This document shows, piece after piece, positions 34,824 to 45,358 of a stretch of 64,000 nucleotides of DNA. The notes beneath the pieces are model-generated. The model was not told the DNA's origin. It worked only from the letters and a program-made list of their open reading frames with translations, and made no database searches. Source of the DNA: Dothistroma septosporum (Eukaryota; Ascomycota; Dothideomycetes; Mycosphaerellales; Mycosphaerellaceae); contig NBZP02000011.1 in NCBI GenBank assembly GCA_002236755.2, positions 355,046-419,045 of the forward strand. The letters run 5' to 3'. The stretch's first letter is position 1; each line of letters begins with the position of its first letter. Position numbers and translations under genes: made by a program.

Positions 34824-36290
34824 CTACGACAACCTCCATCTCCGAACCTTCCGATCCCCATCCAGTACATACAACATCTCGGTCTCCTCCACATACACTA
34901 TCTCATGTGTCCACAACTTCATTGCCCTTCCCTGCGGTCGTTGAAACCTCCATTTCCAGTTCTCTTTCCGGTCCCATACCATCACAGTACCATCACCTGC
35001 CATGACCGCCAACCTCCGCCCTCTGCGATCTAACCACTTCGCGGCGTGGAATCGCATGAAGTTCTCGAGGACACGGTTCTCGGGTTTCGTGAGTTTGACG
35101 ACGTTCATGCCGCTGCTGCGCCTTTCCTCGCCCTCGCGGAACGGCTCCCACAGCAAGATCTCGATACCATTACAGAGTGCTACGGCATCCCCGGCGGGAG
35201 ACCATTCAAGATTCCGCACCCAGGCTTCCAATTTAGGACGCTCTAGTTTCGCGACCTGGTCCCCTGTTGCAACACTGTAGACGCCAACATTGTTCGTTCC
35301 CGAGAGAAGCACATGTTTCCCATCCGGCGAGAAGTCTCCGCTCCAGTTCTGACCTACCGTGGGTCCGATGATGGAACTCGAAGTCTTATGCTCGAGATTC
35401 CAGATCTGGTACGTCTTGTCCCAAGCTGCTGTGGCGAAGACATTAGGATCTGTGGGACTGAAGCATGCCCACATTATGGCGTCTTCGTGACCTTGCAGGC
35501 GGGCCATCTCGGTTTCGGGACCGTTCAACGAGCGAATGACCACCTGGGGGAGCTGGTCTGGTGGACGCATGCCAGATTGGGTGGTGTTGTTGTGTTCGAG
35601 GTGGAGGAACAGCTTCTTGTCGGAGGAGAAGACCTTGGAGCCAAAGCCTGGGAAGCTGCCTGGCAGAGTAGTGAGGGTGACGGATCTGTTCTTGGTGTCT
35701 GCGATTTTGAGAGTGTTGACTAAAGATTTGCGTACTTCGGCCATGGATGACGCTGGCAGCTCATGGTGTGTTGTAAGGTCCATTTTGATGGCGCCAAGGG
35801 CTTTGTCCGCAAGACTGTCGATCGCAAACGGCATGGTCCTGGTGATGAGACGGCCGCCTCCATCGATATGCCATAGGATAAGTGGGTTGTGCTTTTCTTT
35901 GCTGTAGTGCTCTGCTTCGGAAAGAAGCGTGTAGCTCTCTTCGAGGTAGCAATTTTTCGGCGCAAAGAAGACTTTTGTTACATTCTCCAAGTGGCCGACA
36001 AGTTCTGCTTCCAAGTGCTGGTCCCAGGAACTGTAGATGCGGATCACTTTGTTAGTGGCAACAGCCATGAGCAATCCATCGTCGCTGAGCGCAAATGCAG
36101 CGCTCTCAGGACGCAGTCCTGTGCCTGGGTCGGTGTCGACCAGCTTCAAGCGTGAAATCTCTTGTCCCCAATGCTGCGCTCCGCCGTTTGATGAAGGTGC
36201 CCATTCTGCTGCGTTGCCGTTCCGTTCAAATTCGGCATCTACCTCGAAGACGTATTCCTCCAGGAACTTCTCGCGCGACATGAAACTCAT
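34824..36290 (-). CDS. WD40-repeat protein
   Basis: A single exon of 488 aa starts at ATG 36,290 (MSFMSREKFLEEYVFEVDAEF). Degenerate WD40 blades are visible along the protein. Examples are a repeat with AVATNKVIRIYSSWD near residue 80, LQGHEDAIMWACFSP followed by TAAWDKTYQIWNLE, GDFSPDGKHVLLSG, LEWSPAGDAVALC ending in LLWEP, and AVMAGDGTVMVWDRKENWKW near the end. WD40 proteins act as interaction platforms; nothing in the sequence identifies the partner. The first ~75 residues have no repeat. The gene is convergent with the HET gene and 103 bp from it. No close yeast counterpart comes to mind. Confidence 0.85.
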   Translation of the reverse strand: MSFMSREKFLEEYVFEVDAEFERNGNAAEWAPSSNGGAQHWGQEISRLKLVDTDPGTGLRPESAAFALSDDGLLMAVATNKVIRIYSSWDQHLEAELVGHLENVTKVFFAPKNCYLEESYTLLSEAEHYSKEKHNPLILWHIDGGGRLITRTMPFAIDSLADKALGAIKMDLTTHHELPASSMAEVRKSLVNTLKIADTKNRSVTLTTLPGSFPGFGSKVFSSDKKLFLHLEHNNTTQSGMRPPDQLPQVVIRSLNGPETEMARLQGHEDAIMWACFSPTDPNVFATAAWDKTYQIWNLEHKTSSSIIGPTVGQNWSGDFSPDGKHVLLSGTNNVGVYSVATGDQVAKLERPKLEAWVRNLEWSPAGDAVALCNGIEILLWEPFREGEERRSSGMNVVKLTKPENRVLENFMRFHAAKWLDRRGRRLAVMAGDGTVMVWDRKENWKWRFQRPQGRAMKLWTHEIVYVEETEMLYVLDGDRKVRRWRLS

Positions 36291-37507
36291 CTTGCCGCTT
36301 GTTATCTCTGTTGGTGGATGCCGAAGGTATGAAGTGTCATGGTTGAGATATAACGAGAGAAGAAGTGCCTGACAGGCCTCGATTGCTGCCTAGCTGCGTG
36401 CCGAATTGGGAAGGGTGATTGTTAGCGACTTATGACTGTGAAGGATTCGGATTCAAACTCTAGCTCCGCCGACATAACTGTAGCGTTCATGCAGGTGGAA
36501 CCCGGGGCTCGTGACTGGAACCGCGGCGTATGCAAGGATAGTATTGTATTCTTCGACTCCGCCATACAATCACAGTCACGAGGTCCTCGACTACCTTAGT
36601 CCAAATCACCCAAGCATCACCCAGGCACCGAGAACACGACCACATTCCGTCGCTCTCACATCAAGATCCAGACAGCGGCAGGATTTCTCCTTCACAGCCA
36701 GAATTGACGTGACTCTGTTGACTCGTCGTTCCCGCAGGTACTCTGCCATCATTCGCGGGATCACCAGTATACGTCTGGCGCTCATGCTGCACAGTGCATG
36801 TCTCGAATCCCAATTGAAGCTTTGCGGAGTAAGTCAAATGGCTCGGCGAATAAGTTTGGTCTAGCATGGAGTTGACAGGCTTCATGGAGATTGAGTCCAC
36901 GTTGTTCCTATATTCCAGCGATCAGGACGCCACCTTCGCAGTCGCGGTCAATGTGCATGTGGTAGCTGGTTACAGGAAGTATATGTTAAAGTAGGGTAGA
37001 CGGACGGCGTGACAGCGTCTGCGACATAAGGATGGGTCTCCGCGGTGCTTGTCGCGATGAATACCGTTGCAAGGTGTGTAGATCTTCGACCGCTTCGCTT
37101 GGTGCTCCTTCCATTGGATATCTACCCTGGCCGCGCAGTAGCAGCATCTGTGCGCATGGATAGGCGGCAGTCCAAGGGGCGATGGATGCGGAAGAGTCGT
37201 CCCATAGCATTCTTACTGCTTCTCGTTGACGTTTCCCACCTCCGCTGCTCCACCCCTGGAGCACGAGCTTCAATGCTTGCATGAACCTCGTCCAAGAGAC
37301 GTCTATTGCGACGGCGATGTCTCCTTCGTAGTCGTCTGATACGTGCAAGCACTCCTGCAACATTGCTTCCGATTCCCAGAGCCCCTCGCTAGGGACAGCA
37401 ATGCTTCGATCGTACTTCGTGACATCTATGTCTCACGCTGCTGACCGACGCCGGCTCAGCGTGCACCCGCCTGTCGATCAAGCCGCAATCCGCTCATGAT
37501 TATGCGA
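36291..37507. other. Intergenic with one uncertain minus-strand frame
   Basis: No gene is clear. A minus-strand frame at 36,986-37,363 (125 codons, ATG start; open further upstream to about 37,420) has protein-like composition in its first 45 residues but no recognisable domain, and the rest looks random. It may be a decayed exon. Confidence 0.4.
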
Positions 37508-38146
37508 CTACTGCGGCTGTGGTTGCCGCGATGATTCGGCGTCCAATTGTTGCGTCTCGCCTGGAACTGATCGAAAGTCGGCCGGTGCATAGTAATCGGG
37601 CGGCTTGTTCAGTCCAGCCGCATCCCGGGACAAGGTCTGCATAGGCACTGCCAAAACATTCGGATTTGAATGCTCTTGCTCTGTCTTAGGCATGTAAGGC
37701 GGTGGTGCTTCACCATATTCGTTCAGACCCTCTTCTCTTCCTTGGTCGGCGGATCTCCACCTGCCCTGCCAGTGCCGACTCCTTGTTCGCGTGTTATATG
37801 TACCAACGTCACTTTCAAGGGCGTGCCCTCGACTGCTGGCCAGGAAGGCACCGTACTTCTTCTTCCGCTTGTACATGAGGTATGCTGCTACACCGGCGAT
37901 GCAGACCACCAGAGCCAGAAAGACGAAGTAGTAGTTAACCAGTCCGACTTTATCAGTTGATTTGCTCTGGTTAGTCTGACCCTGTGTCGTCTCGTTGAAC
38001 CCAGCCTGAGACGGATCTCCCGAAGAGCTTTGCTCTGTCTGTGCCGGACTGGTCGTGTCTGTGCCTATCTGAGCTCTTGCGTACGATGCTGCCAGCACCA
38101 GGATTGTGGCAATCAGCTCGGTCGAAGGCATGAGGGTAATAGGCAT
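37508..38146 (-). CDS. Secreted-type single-pass membrane protein with PPPY motif
   Basis: The start is at ATG 38,146 (the open frame upstream begins with TTG), giving 212 aa; ATG 38,131 is an alternative. Order of parts: signal peptide (about 1-25, cleavable after ASYARA), then a Ser/Thr/Gln-rich ectodomain of about 45 residues with an NET sequon. One membrane helix follows (YYFVFLALVVCIAGVAAYLMY), then a basic stop-transfer KRKKK and a cytosolic tail of about 120 residues. The tail has GEAPPPYMPK, a PPxY ligand for WW domains such as those of Rsp5-type ubiquitin ligases, and KPPDYYAP. The layout recalls Mid2/Wsc-like sensors or arrestin-related adaptors for plasma-membrane proteins, but I see no cysteine-rich WSC domain. 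Function unknown. Confidence 0.75.
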   Translation of the reverse strand: MPITLMPSTELIATILVLAASYARAQIGTDTTSPAQTEQSSSGDPSQAGFNETTQGQTNQSKSTDKVGLVNYYFVFLALVVCIAGVAAYLMYKRKKKYGAFLASSRGHALESDVGTYNTRTRSRHWQGRWRSADQGREEGLNEYGEAPPPYMPKTEQEHSNPNVLAVPMQTLSRDAAGLNKPPDYYAPADFRSVPGETQQLDAESSRQPQPQ

Positions 38147-39487
38147 GACCGTGATCGGTCGCAAGGTCTCAAGAGGAGAGGAATCGGCGCAGGAAGGAAG
38201 ATATGCCCTTGACAGTGGCGCAGGAGGCGTTTATGATCGGAAGCGCTCGACGGTGATCCGAAGCATTGTCAAGGAGGTCGTAGGGAATCGAATCTTGCCA
38301 CTTGTGTTCGTGGCCCGGCCCTTACTTCAACGATGAAGCAGCATTGTCGTCGCGAGTGTTGCACGCGGTTCATTACACGCTGAACACGAACCTGTGCATG
38401 TTTCAGCAGGAGATAACAATAGCTTGCCTTAATGCTCCTGCCTCGTCAGCATTGCATTCACAAAGAAAGCAGGGGTCTAGTGCTAGGCAAAAGGTCTAAT
38501 CGGCGGACCATCCCGTCCCGTGCGCATATCAGGATCAGGGCAGGCACTGGACGATTTCCAACTTCCCTCATGACTGTGTCTTCTCCAACAACATCCATTG
38601 CATCTCACCTCGCCTCTCGCAGCAATACTTCGAGATTGCAGAGACCGGTGCTTTGACTTGCCGCAAGTCTGCACGGGAGCCTACAGTTCCATGGCCTCCA
38701 CATACCTCCAGCAGTGCCCGACATGCTGCGACTGATAAGCTGCAGCGCGTACGCTGGCTGTCCTTTGATGCCCACAAGTGCATTTCAGACATGCGTTTGG
38801 GCTCCCTGCATCGCAGCGGAAGCAAGTAGCCCAATCGTCTTGCCCATCATCTGCTCTCTCTTCCTAGACCACAACAAAGCGCTCAAGGCTGGCAAGTACT
38901 TTGCCGATGCACTTTGACAGATCCAGGGTGGGCATGAAGCTATTGCAGGGTTCGAGCGGCGTGTCTCGTGATGGTTCTATTGCGATGCGGTGAGGAAGGA
39001 CGTCATCTTTGGAGCAAACGCGGATCGCCAGCGGCTCCAACATGTGAAGCTACCAGATCAGCCTGTTCGGAAAAGAACTTTCGATGGTCGTGACGTTACC
39101 CCAATCTCAGGGCCGAGAGAGGGTGAAAGACGCAGAGACTTTGAGCTTTGTCGCTGAACAGTTTTTATGTATTGTCATCCAGCGATACTGGGCCGAATCA
39201 ACGCCAGCGATGTAGCCAGTAACTAGCGCCAACGATTGACCACCGTACACGCAGTCGTCGACTGCAGCAAGATTGACTGGCCACTTCTGCCCCGAAGAAT
39301 CACATCGCAAAGCCAAGTGCATGTAAGCGTGTCACGAAAGGACAGTCTTTCACATTATTGGTACTTAATGATACAGTCGTCGGGCTAGATTGCCTCATCC
39401 GTCTTGGTGAAACCTACTCAACCCATCACGTTCTACACCATGTCGCCAGGATGCCATCGGACCTGTATTAACACACATTGCCGCGGA
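38147..39487. other. Intergenic, no convincing gene
   Basis: 1.3 kb with only short overlapping frames on both strands. It contains the promoter of the membrane protein gene and the terminator of MTC1. Confidence 0.6.
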
Positions 39488-41066
39488 TTATATCGCTCTC
39501 GCTGCCTCTCCACTGATGCTCTCCTCTTCGACACGCTGCTTACCGCGGCCGATGCCGCCTTCGCCAACACCCATACGCGTAGCGACGTACTGCTGGGCAA
39601 CAACGCCGACGGCAGTCGAAAGGATCTCTTCAATCCATTCAGCGACCCACTCTCGTGGGTCCACTCCACCGGATTCAATCATCTCCATGATGGATTCTGG
39701 AAGCCCGCCGGCACCAGCCTCAGCATCAAGCCAGTCTGCCCATCTTTGCGGGAACGGTTGTGACAGTCCCTTGAAGGAAAGTGAATGTATTGGATCGTGC
39801 AGGTACACGGCAATGATGATCTGTTCGTCGCTGTCCTCGTCCGGCTTGACGACTGTTGCGTCCGTCTTCTCCGCCTGCGAATCGCCGGTGAAGTAACCTT
39901 TGTCGCCAGTATAGCTGATCGACTGGATGGCGAGGAAGATGTCGCTACTGCGAACAGGATTGGACTCGTTCAGCGTCTCCGTCGCCCTCTTGGCGGCCTC
40001 TTCGACACCACCACGGGGATCGAAGAAGTCTTTGGCGTACGATTCAGCGCTGACTCGCACCAACCTCGTCCCTTCCTTTAGACCAGGAACCGCTCCAATC
40101 GACCGCTTCGAGCCTTCTTCCCTCCACCACGGTCCATCTGTCCAGGTGCTGCCCCCGCTAAGTACGCCTCCTTTATAGCCTTGAGCTTCGCTGGAGCTAC
40201 GGTTGCGGGATTCTGAGCCACGCTGTATCACCAGCAGGTCACCGCCTTCGACTTGCGACATGATGCGGCTGAAGGTGGAGTATATCAGCGGATCGAGAGA
40301 CGGGTAATTCTGAATGTCGTGGGTGATGTGGATCTGTAATCGTTCATGAGCGGATATGGGAGGCGCAATGTGCGAGATGAGGGATGTGAATGTCGGCAGT
40401 GCTCGTGACCGAAGGTCGGTGCCTGCGGAGGAAGACTGTCAGTGGACGTCTACACTTGACGCGATAACGAGACTGCCCACCAAACAACTGCAAGTTCTGG
40501 TACTGCCCTCTGACCTGATCTGCCCACTTCTGGGCCTCCTCGTTCCCGCTGATCTCCTTGGCCAACGTCTCCGCCTGCTTCACGGCCGCAGTTGCAGCAC
40601 TGAACAAGCTGGCACCCCATCCCCAACCACCGCCTGCTTTCTGTTGCTGTGGCTCCGTTGTAACATTCTCCTGTGCGAGCGTTTGTGCCTGGTGGTAGCT
40701 CCTGTTGCCCTCCCCGCTGCTCCTCGTCTGCGATGCGTTGGCCCGCGCGCGATCTTCGCTGCTATTCCGCTGACTGCTGTTGACCGAGGTACTAGCCGGC
40801 GTGTACTCAGCAGTCCTCTTAGGACTCTTGTTCGTGGCGCTGGTCGTGCTAGAGCTCATTCGTGGCGTGCCTGGTCGTGATCCTGCGGCCGGCTTGGCTG
40901 CAAGCTGTTTCTCAATCTCGGCTAAGGCATCCTCCTCATCGTTGGTCGTGGTGCTGGCTGCTGGCGTGGTCTTCGCCGTCGACTTCGCAGTGGAGGACGC
41001 TGTTTGCTGCTCTTCACTGCCGAGTTGGTCCAGGTCCGCAAGGAGGTCGTCGGCCTTGCGGGCCAT
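39488..41066 (-). CDS. MTC1: Maintenance of telomere capping protein 1 family (MTC1)
   Basis: Exons are 41,066-40,481 and 40,422-39,488. The 58-bp intron starts GTGGGC and ends CGCAG. The protein is 506 aa. The N-terminus MARKADDLLADLDQLG is followed by a Ser/Thr/Ala-rich disordered stretch and GGGWGWGASLFSAATAAVKQ. Splicing joins LQLFG to TDLRSRALPTF. IQIHITHDIQNYPSLDP-type sequence and YSTFSRIMSQVEGGDLLVIQ follow; these are hallmarks of the fungal MTC1 family. The C-terminal half ends with VDPREWVAEWIEEIL and VVAQQYVATRMG. Yeast Mtc1 is a peripheral protein of the early secretory pathway named for a genetic link to telomere capping; its biochemistry is unknown. A continuous frame through the intron is accidental and loses the conserved block. 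Confidence 0.88.
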
Positions 41067-41430
41067 GGCGTGTGAGGGTCTCCGGCGAGTCAGTTTGATC
41101 TGTGTAGAAGGCGATAGTATGTGGACTGCTGCTTGAGAGCTACGAATATGTCATAGAGTTCAGGGGTTGCAACGTCGCCGCGTTGTGTGTGTATTGCTGG
41201 TTGTTGAGTGTTTGGGAAGCGTGATGCCAGGCAGCGAAGCTATGAGCACTTCCTGCCCTCCACCATATGCACCTTGTCATCAGCACTGCCCTTGAGATCG
41301 GCAATGCCGCCTCACCGCAGCCCAGCAACTATATATACAGTACATACGTCTCAGCACCGCTGGATCATGGCCGCTATCCCATTCAGTCAGAGGAGATCTC
41401 CAGTCACGCCTGCCGCATTCACAATGTGCA
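41067..41430. promoter_or_regulatory. Divergent intergenic region between MTC1 and the HET relic
   Basis: 364 bp separate the MTC1 start (minus) from the ATG of the HET pseudogene (plus), so it must contain the MTC1 promoter. No specific site is identifiable by eye; a TATATATA-like tract lies near 41,330. Confidence 0.4.
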
Positions 41431-42567
41431 ATGCCGAAGCGATCTAGAAGTCCCAGTCCCAGCGACCTTGAAAGCGCCACTAAACGACAGCATGCAGTAG
41501 AATTTCTTGTGCGAAAGTCGTCTTGGCTGCCAACAGACTGCTACTCACACAGAGATCCAGTACTGCCGCCGCCGGACGACGCAGTCAGGCGTGAGCGTGA
41601 CCCAGAGGTCGCGGCTTAGGTGCTCTACGCACCGATCCATGATTGGCAGACTGGGCTACTCGTGCTTGAGCCAGGCACTCTGGGCGCCGAACTGATTGCG
41701 AGACTCGTCACTGTCACCCTTGGCCACAGACGCGGAGTCGTGCTTGATGGCGGAAATGAACGAGTTCAGTATGATGCCCTGTCCTACACGTGGGGTGACG
41801 ATGCCTTCACCAAATGCATCATTGTCAGCGGACTCGACTATCCCGTCACCGAGACATTATATGTCTTTCTCCAACGCCACCGCAGTCCAGCCGAGGCACG
41901 AGCTCTGTGAATCGATCCCGTATGTATCGGCCAGCTTGACCTCGAGGAGAAGGCGGTTCAGGTCGGCGAAATGATGTCAAGCTTTCGAAAGGCGCGCACT
42001 GTCATTGTCTGGCTCGGTGAACATGGAGAGCATACCAAGCCAAGCTTACCGTTGACTACTTCTCATGGCTGCCCGGTGCCGATCCCTGCATCAACGAAGG
42101 CCACCACCTTGGCGAGACTTACTGTCCTGCATGTCCAGACAAATCACTCGTCAGTTTGTGTCGACAAGGTCAAGCTCCTCATCCAAGGCATAGAAGACCT
42201 GTGCGACGGGAAGTGGGTCTCACGTATTTGGGTCAGGCAAGTGGTCTGGGTGGACGAGGCTATTTAGCCTTTCGCGGTAGCACCGTCTTTTGCCCTCCAA
42301 GACTATCGCACTTGCCTACACATCCGAGTTGGCGTAGAGCCTCAATGCCTACCTGGTGACATTGTGGTCATTCTCAATACTGTACAGATACCTGTGGTTC
42401 CGAAAAGCGACCTCACGACAGGGAGGACCACGTTTGTAGGATGTGCCTGGCTTGTCGAGGTGGGTAATGACCGGGTCGCTTCCGCTGTGTGGCTCGGTCT
42501 AGAGAGCTTCTTCGACACTGCGAAGGCGAACAAGTGCGAGGCTGAGATCTTTGAGGTCTGGTAGATG
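41431..42567 (+). pseudogene. HET-domain gene relic with three in-frame stops
   Basis: One frame runs from ATG 41,431 (MPKRSRSPSPSD) to TAG 42,562. It is interrupted by TAG at 41,617, TGA at 41,908 and TAG at 42,265, with no frameshift. HET motifs are clear: YDALSYTWGDD (about 41,770), then the TGA sits just before IDPVCIGQLDLEEKAVQVG, where intact proteins have WIDAVCINQ. FRKARTVIVWLGEH follows, and RIWVRQVVWVDEA lies where intact proteins have a RxWvxQEv motif. The last 100 codons include GDIVVILN and VGCAWLVEV, like the C-terminal end of HET proteins. The middle is shorter than in typical family members. Each stop can arise from one transition (CAG or TGG). Transcription or read-through cannot be excluded. 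Confidence 0.75.
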
Positions 42568-43693
42568 AAGTGAAGCTGTGGCTCGTGGCTCGAAGATGTT
42601 TGACAGAGCTTCACCGTTCTGATTGATTCTCGAAATTTGGCCGCGCATGCACAGACTCCACTGTCTGTAGGTCGACACACAGTGACTCCGAAGGGAAAGG
42701 CATGTACGGCACCCTACTGGCATCTCTTCTGAGCATTCGAAGAACATACTATACATACCTCGCGTCGTTGCCTGGCTAACTTGATGAAGCATACGCCCAT
42801 TACGCGCTGCTCAGTCGGCGTGAACGTTACAAGAGGAAAGCGTCAACATAGCTAAGAGAACATGCGGTGATTCGGTACCAACTCCCACTCGAACTCAATG
42901 CTCAAGTTTCGGCTCATCAAGTTCAACTGCATTCAGGTTCATTTGAGGTTGTTCTGTTCAAATTGAGGTTCCGTTTCGTTGAGTTGATTGTTGTTTTGTT
43001 GTATGTTGTTACTGAGTTTTAAGGTCGTGATGAGGAAGGTTGGTGAATTTTGTTTGGTAGGTTTACTTATGTGTGCTCTCAACCAGGAGACACAATATTG
43101 AAGCTTGAATTTGCTGTGGCGTTGCACCGCATCGCCCTGATTACTCGGGGTGAAGGCTCATTTCTAGAAGATACTTCCAAGGGTAACGAATGGCGGTGTG
43201 CCGGGGATCTGCCGAATGGCATGTGATTCGCGCCAGCGGGCCCATCGCCATATGCAAGAGGCAGCAGATGAAGGCGACACGCGAGCCACATAATTGTATT
43301 GGGCCGGAACGTACTAGAACCCAGGACTGCACAGGAGGGAGCATTAAAGGTGATGCGGTATGCGGCTGGGAGACGACTACGATCACTGCACTCAAGCCCT
43401 GCCAACGCTTCTTCTCTGTCGAGACAGGTCGCGAGACCTTTGGATTACCAACAGGCTCACAATCGAGCGTGATGAAGTGCGGAGGGACGACGTAGAGTTC
43501 GTAATTTCATTCAAGTAGCTGAACGAGTTGAGCTTTCATGCCAATGCCCATGTGATATACCCAATGCGATTACGCTGCATCCGCTGTGCAATGGGCCCCT
43601 TCCTCTCCCTCTATTCCCACAAACGCCTTCGTGAAGTCGTAATGGAACTCGCTACTCGCTTTAGGTCCTCTCTTAAGATCGCCCGTCATCTTC
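42568..43693. other. Intergenic, with a G/T-skewed tract
   Basis: No gene was recognised. At about 42,940-43,070 the plus strand is strongly rich in T and G and poor in C, with partial repeats of TTGAGGTT. The rest contains only short frames. Confidence 0.5.
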
Positions 43694-45358
43694 TCAATCA
43701 TGCAGCTGATGCGTTGGACAGCTTCCCTGCCCCTTCGTGTCCCACCACTGACGGATACACACCCGATGAAACTTGCAAAGACACTCCATGCGGCCCATTT
43801 CATCACCTGGTTCGAACTCCTCGAAGCAGATGACGCACTCCTGTGAGTCGCCCGCTTCATCCTGGCAGTCTTTCTCTGTCGCCTTGTACAGCGCCATTCC
43901 GCGTGGCCGATAACTAGTGGCCCGTGGACGGGAACCTTCTGCGATGGGCGCATTGCTTGAAGCATGGCTTCCTGCCAGCGCTGCTGGGACTGGGACCTGC
44001 GGGTTTGTCGCAGTAGGTACCAATCGAGGTTGTGTAGGGGTGGAGGAGAACCGAGATGAGATACAGTCATTGATATGTGCTTCCCGGACTGCCTCGCCAG
44101 GAGGCATTTCGATACCACAGACAGGACATTCGTCTTCTTCGCGTACTTCCCGTCTCGGGCGGACAGGAGCTCCCAGCTGGCTCGCATCTGGTTGAGAACG
44201 CGAGTGGGCAGAAGGCGGAGGCCTGCTGGCTTGCGAGGGTATTGGAGGTGCTGCGTTTGCCGCACTTGCGGAAAAGTACCCACGTTCATAGTGCGACGAC
44301 GATAGCCTTGGGAACGCACTCTCTTGATTACCAGCACCACGGGAGGTGACACGCATGCCGCCCTGAGCTTGCAACCTAGGATCGCGAGTGGCAATACTGG
44401 GCGCTGACTGATAGGTCTGAGCCCTACTTCTAATAGGAGGTAGTACATTTCTGTACCGCTCTGGCCGCTCACGCGCTCCTTGATCAGAATCCCTGCGGAG
44501 CCTCGGGTCGTTGCCTGGGTAAAGCCTGGAGTCTCTGCCTGGTGATCGCTGACAACTAGTGGTCCTCGGCGGTGGCGGCGGCACTGGCGCTACAGGAGCT
44601 TGGGCAGATGTGGTGTTCGGCATCCATGGATCTGGCACGCACGGATTGCACACTCTGACAATCTCCCCGCCACCCAGATGACCTCTATCGCTGGGAGATG
44701 AGGCTGAGCTGGTGTCGTCTTCGTAAAGGGTGGCTGGACTAGGTGGCTGCACGATGTACTGCTTAGGGATCGTGATCCGGTGCGGAGAGCACGAGGCACA
44801 TACCACGCGCCCACATTTCCGACAATGATGTTTCCGGTACCAGAAGCTGAACTCAGTGCTACAAACGGGACACTTGTTGACTTCTTGATCCGACTGCCAT
44901 CGTGGCAGGACGATGTCACTTTCTCTTCGGCCACTAAGGCTGCCATTTCCGCCTGAGTTCATTGGCCCGCTTGGCGCCATGCGCGCAAACGAAGTTCGGT
45001 GAGGTCTGCTGGGCGTGGTATCCAGATCGATAGCCGTCTCCCTACTGCTCCTAGCTGGCGAGGAGGTCAAATCGATTGGTGTACCTCTGCTGTTGCCTTG
45101 TTGACCAATGCTCCTGCTGCTTGGTTCGAGATTCGTCGATGGTCTGCCGGGGTAGGGATAGCTTCGTCTCTCTGGCTCGCTGCCTGTATGTCGTCTTTTA
45201 CGCTCGGCAGAGTTCTGCCGATCTTGATTCCGAGGATGCGGGTCAGCAGGAACGGTGCCACCCGCTGTTTGTAGGAAGTCGAGCCATGTCACATCGTCCC
45301 ATTGAGCTGGATGTCCTGGGTAAGCTGGAGGCGCATCTCGTCGAGGGGCGCCACTCAT
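43694..45358 (-). CDS. FYVE, UBZ4-like and RING zinc-finger protein, probable endosomal E3 ubiquitin ligase
   Basis: 554 aa from ATG 45,358. The frame stays open upstream to about 45,600 without an ATG, so a 5' exon is possible. FYVE domain at about residues 155-245: WQSD (WxxD motif), YRKHHCRKCG and VRVCNPC are all present, so PI3P binding is expected. A C-x2-C-x13-H-x3-C finger follows at about 395-420 (CPVCGIEMPP..HINDC), like Rad18-type UBZ4 ubiquitin-binding fingers. The C-terminal RING (about 500-548) reads CVICFEEFEPGDE..ECLCKFHRVCIRQWW..CPTH, with all eight ligands. Long disordered Pro/Ser/Arg-rich linkers separate them. Yeast Pib1 has the FYVE-RING pair on endosomes and vacuole; this protein probably has the same type of role. 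It is not convincingly adjacent to a partner gene. Confidence 0.88.
   Translation of the reverse strand: MSGAPRRDAPPAYPGHPAQWDDVTWLDFLQTAGGTVPADPHPRNQDRQNSAERKRRHTGSEPERRSYPYPGRPSTNLEPSSRSIGQQGNSRGTPIDLTSSPARSSRETAIDLDTTPSRPHRTSFARMAPSGPMNSGGNGSLSGRRESDIVLPRWQSDQEVNKCPVCSTEFSFWYRKHHCRKCGRVVCASCSPHRITIPKQYIVQPPSPATLYEDDTSSASSPSDRGHLGGGEIVRVCNPCVPDPWMPNTTSAQAPVAPVPPPPPRTTSCQRSPGRDSRLYPGNDPRLRRDSDQGARERPERYRNVLPPIRSRAQTYQSAPSIATRDPRLQAQGGMRVTSRGAGNQESAFPRLSSSHYERGYFSASAANAAPPIPSQASRPPPSAHSRSQPDASQLGAPVRPRREVREEDECPVCGIEMPPGEAVREAHINDCISSRFSSTPTQPRLVPTATNPQVPVPAALAGSHASSNAPIAEGSRPRATSYRPRGMALYKATEKDCQDEAGDSQECVICFEEFEPGDEMGRMECLCKFHRVCIRQWWDTKGQGSCPTHQLHD

Noticed and set aside
40344..40480. Continuation of MTC1 exon 1 frame to a stop at 40,344
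   Set aside because: It runs through a normal 58-bp intron and loses the conserved block that splicing restores.
43570..44472. 300-codon minus-strand frame overlapping the FYVE-RING gene
   Set aside because: Shadow of the RING gene in another frame with no domain; the FYVE-RING frame carries all zinc ligands.
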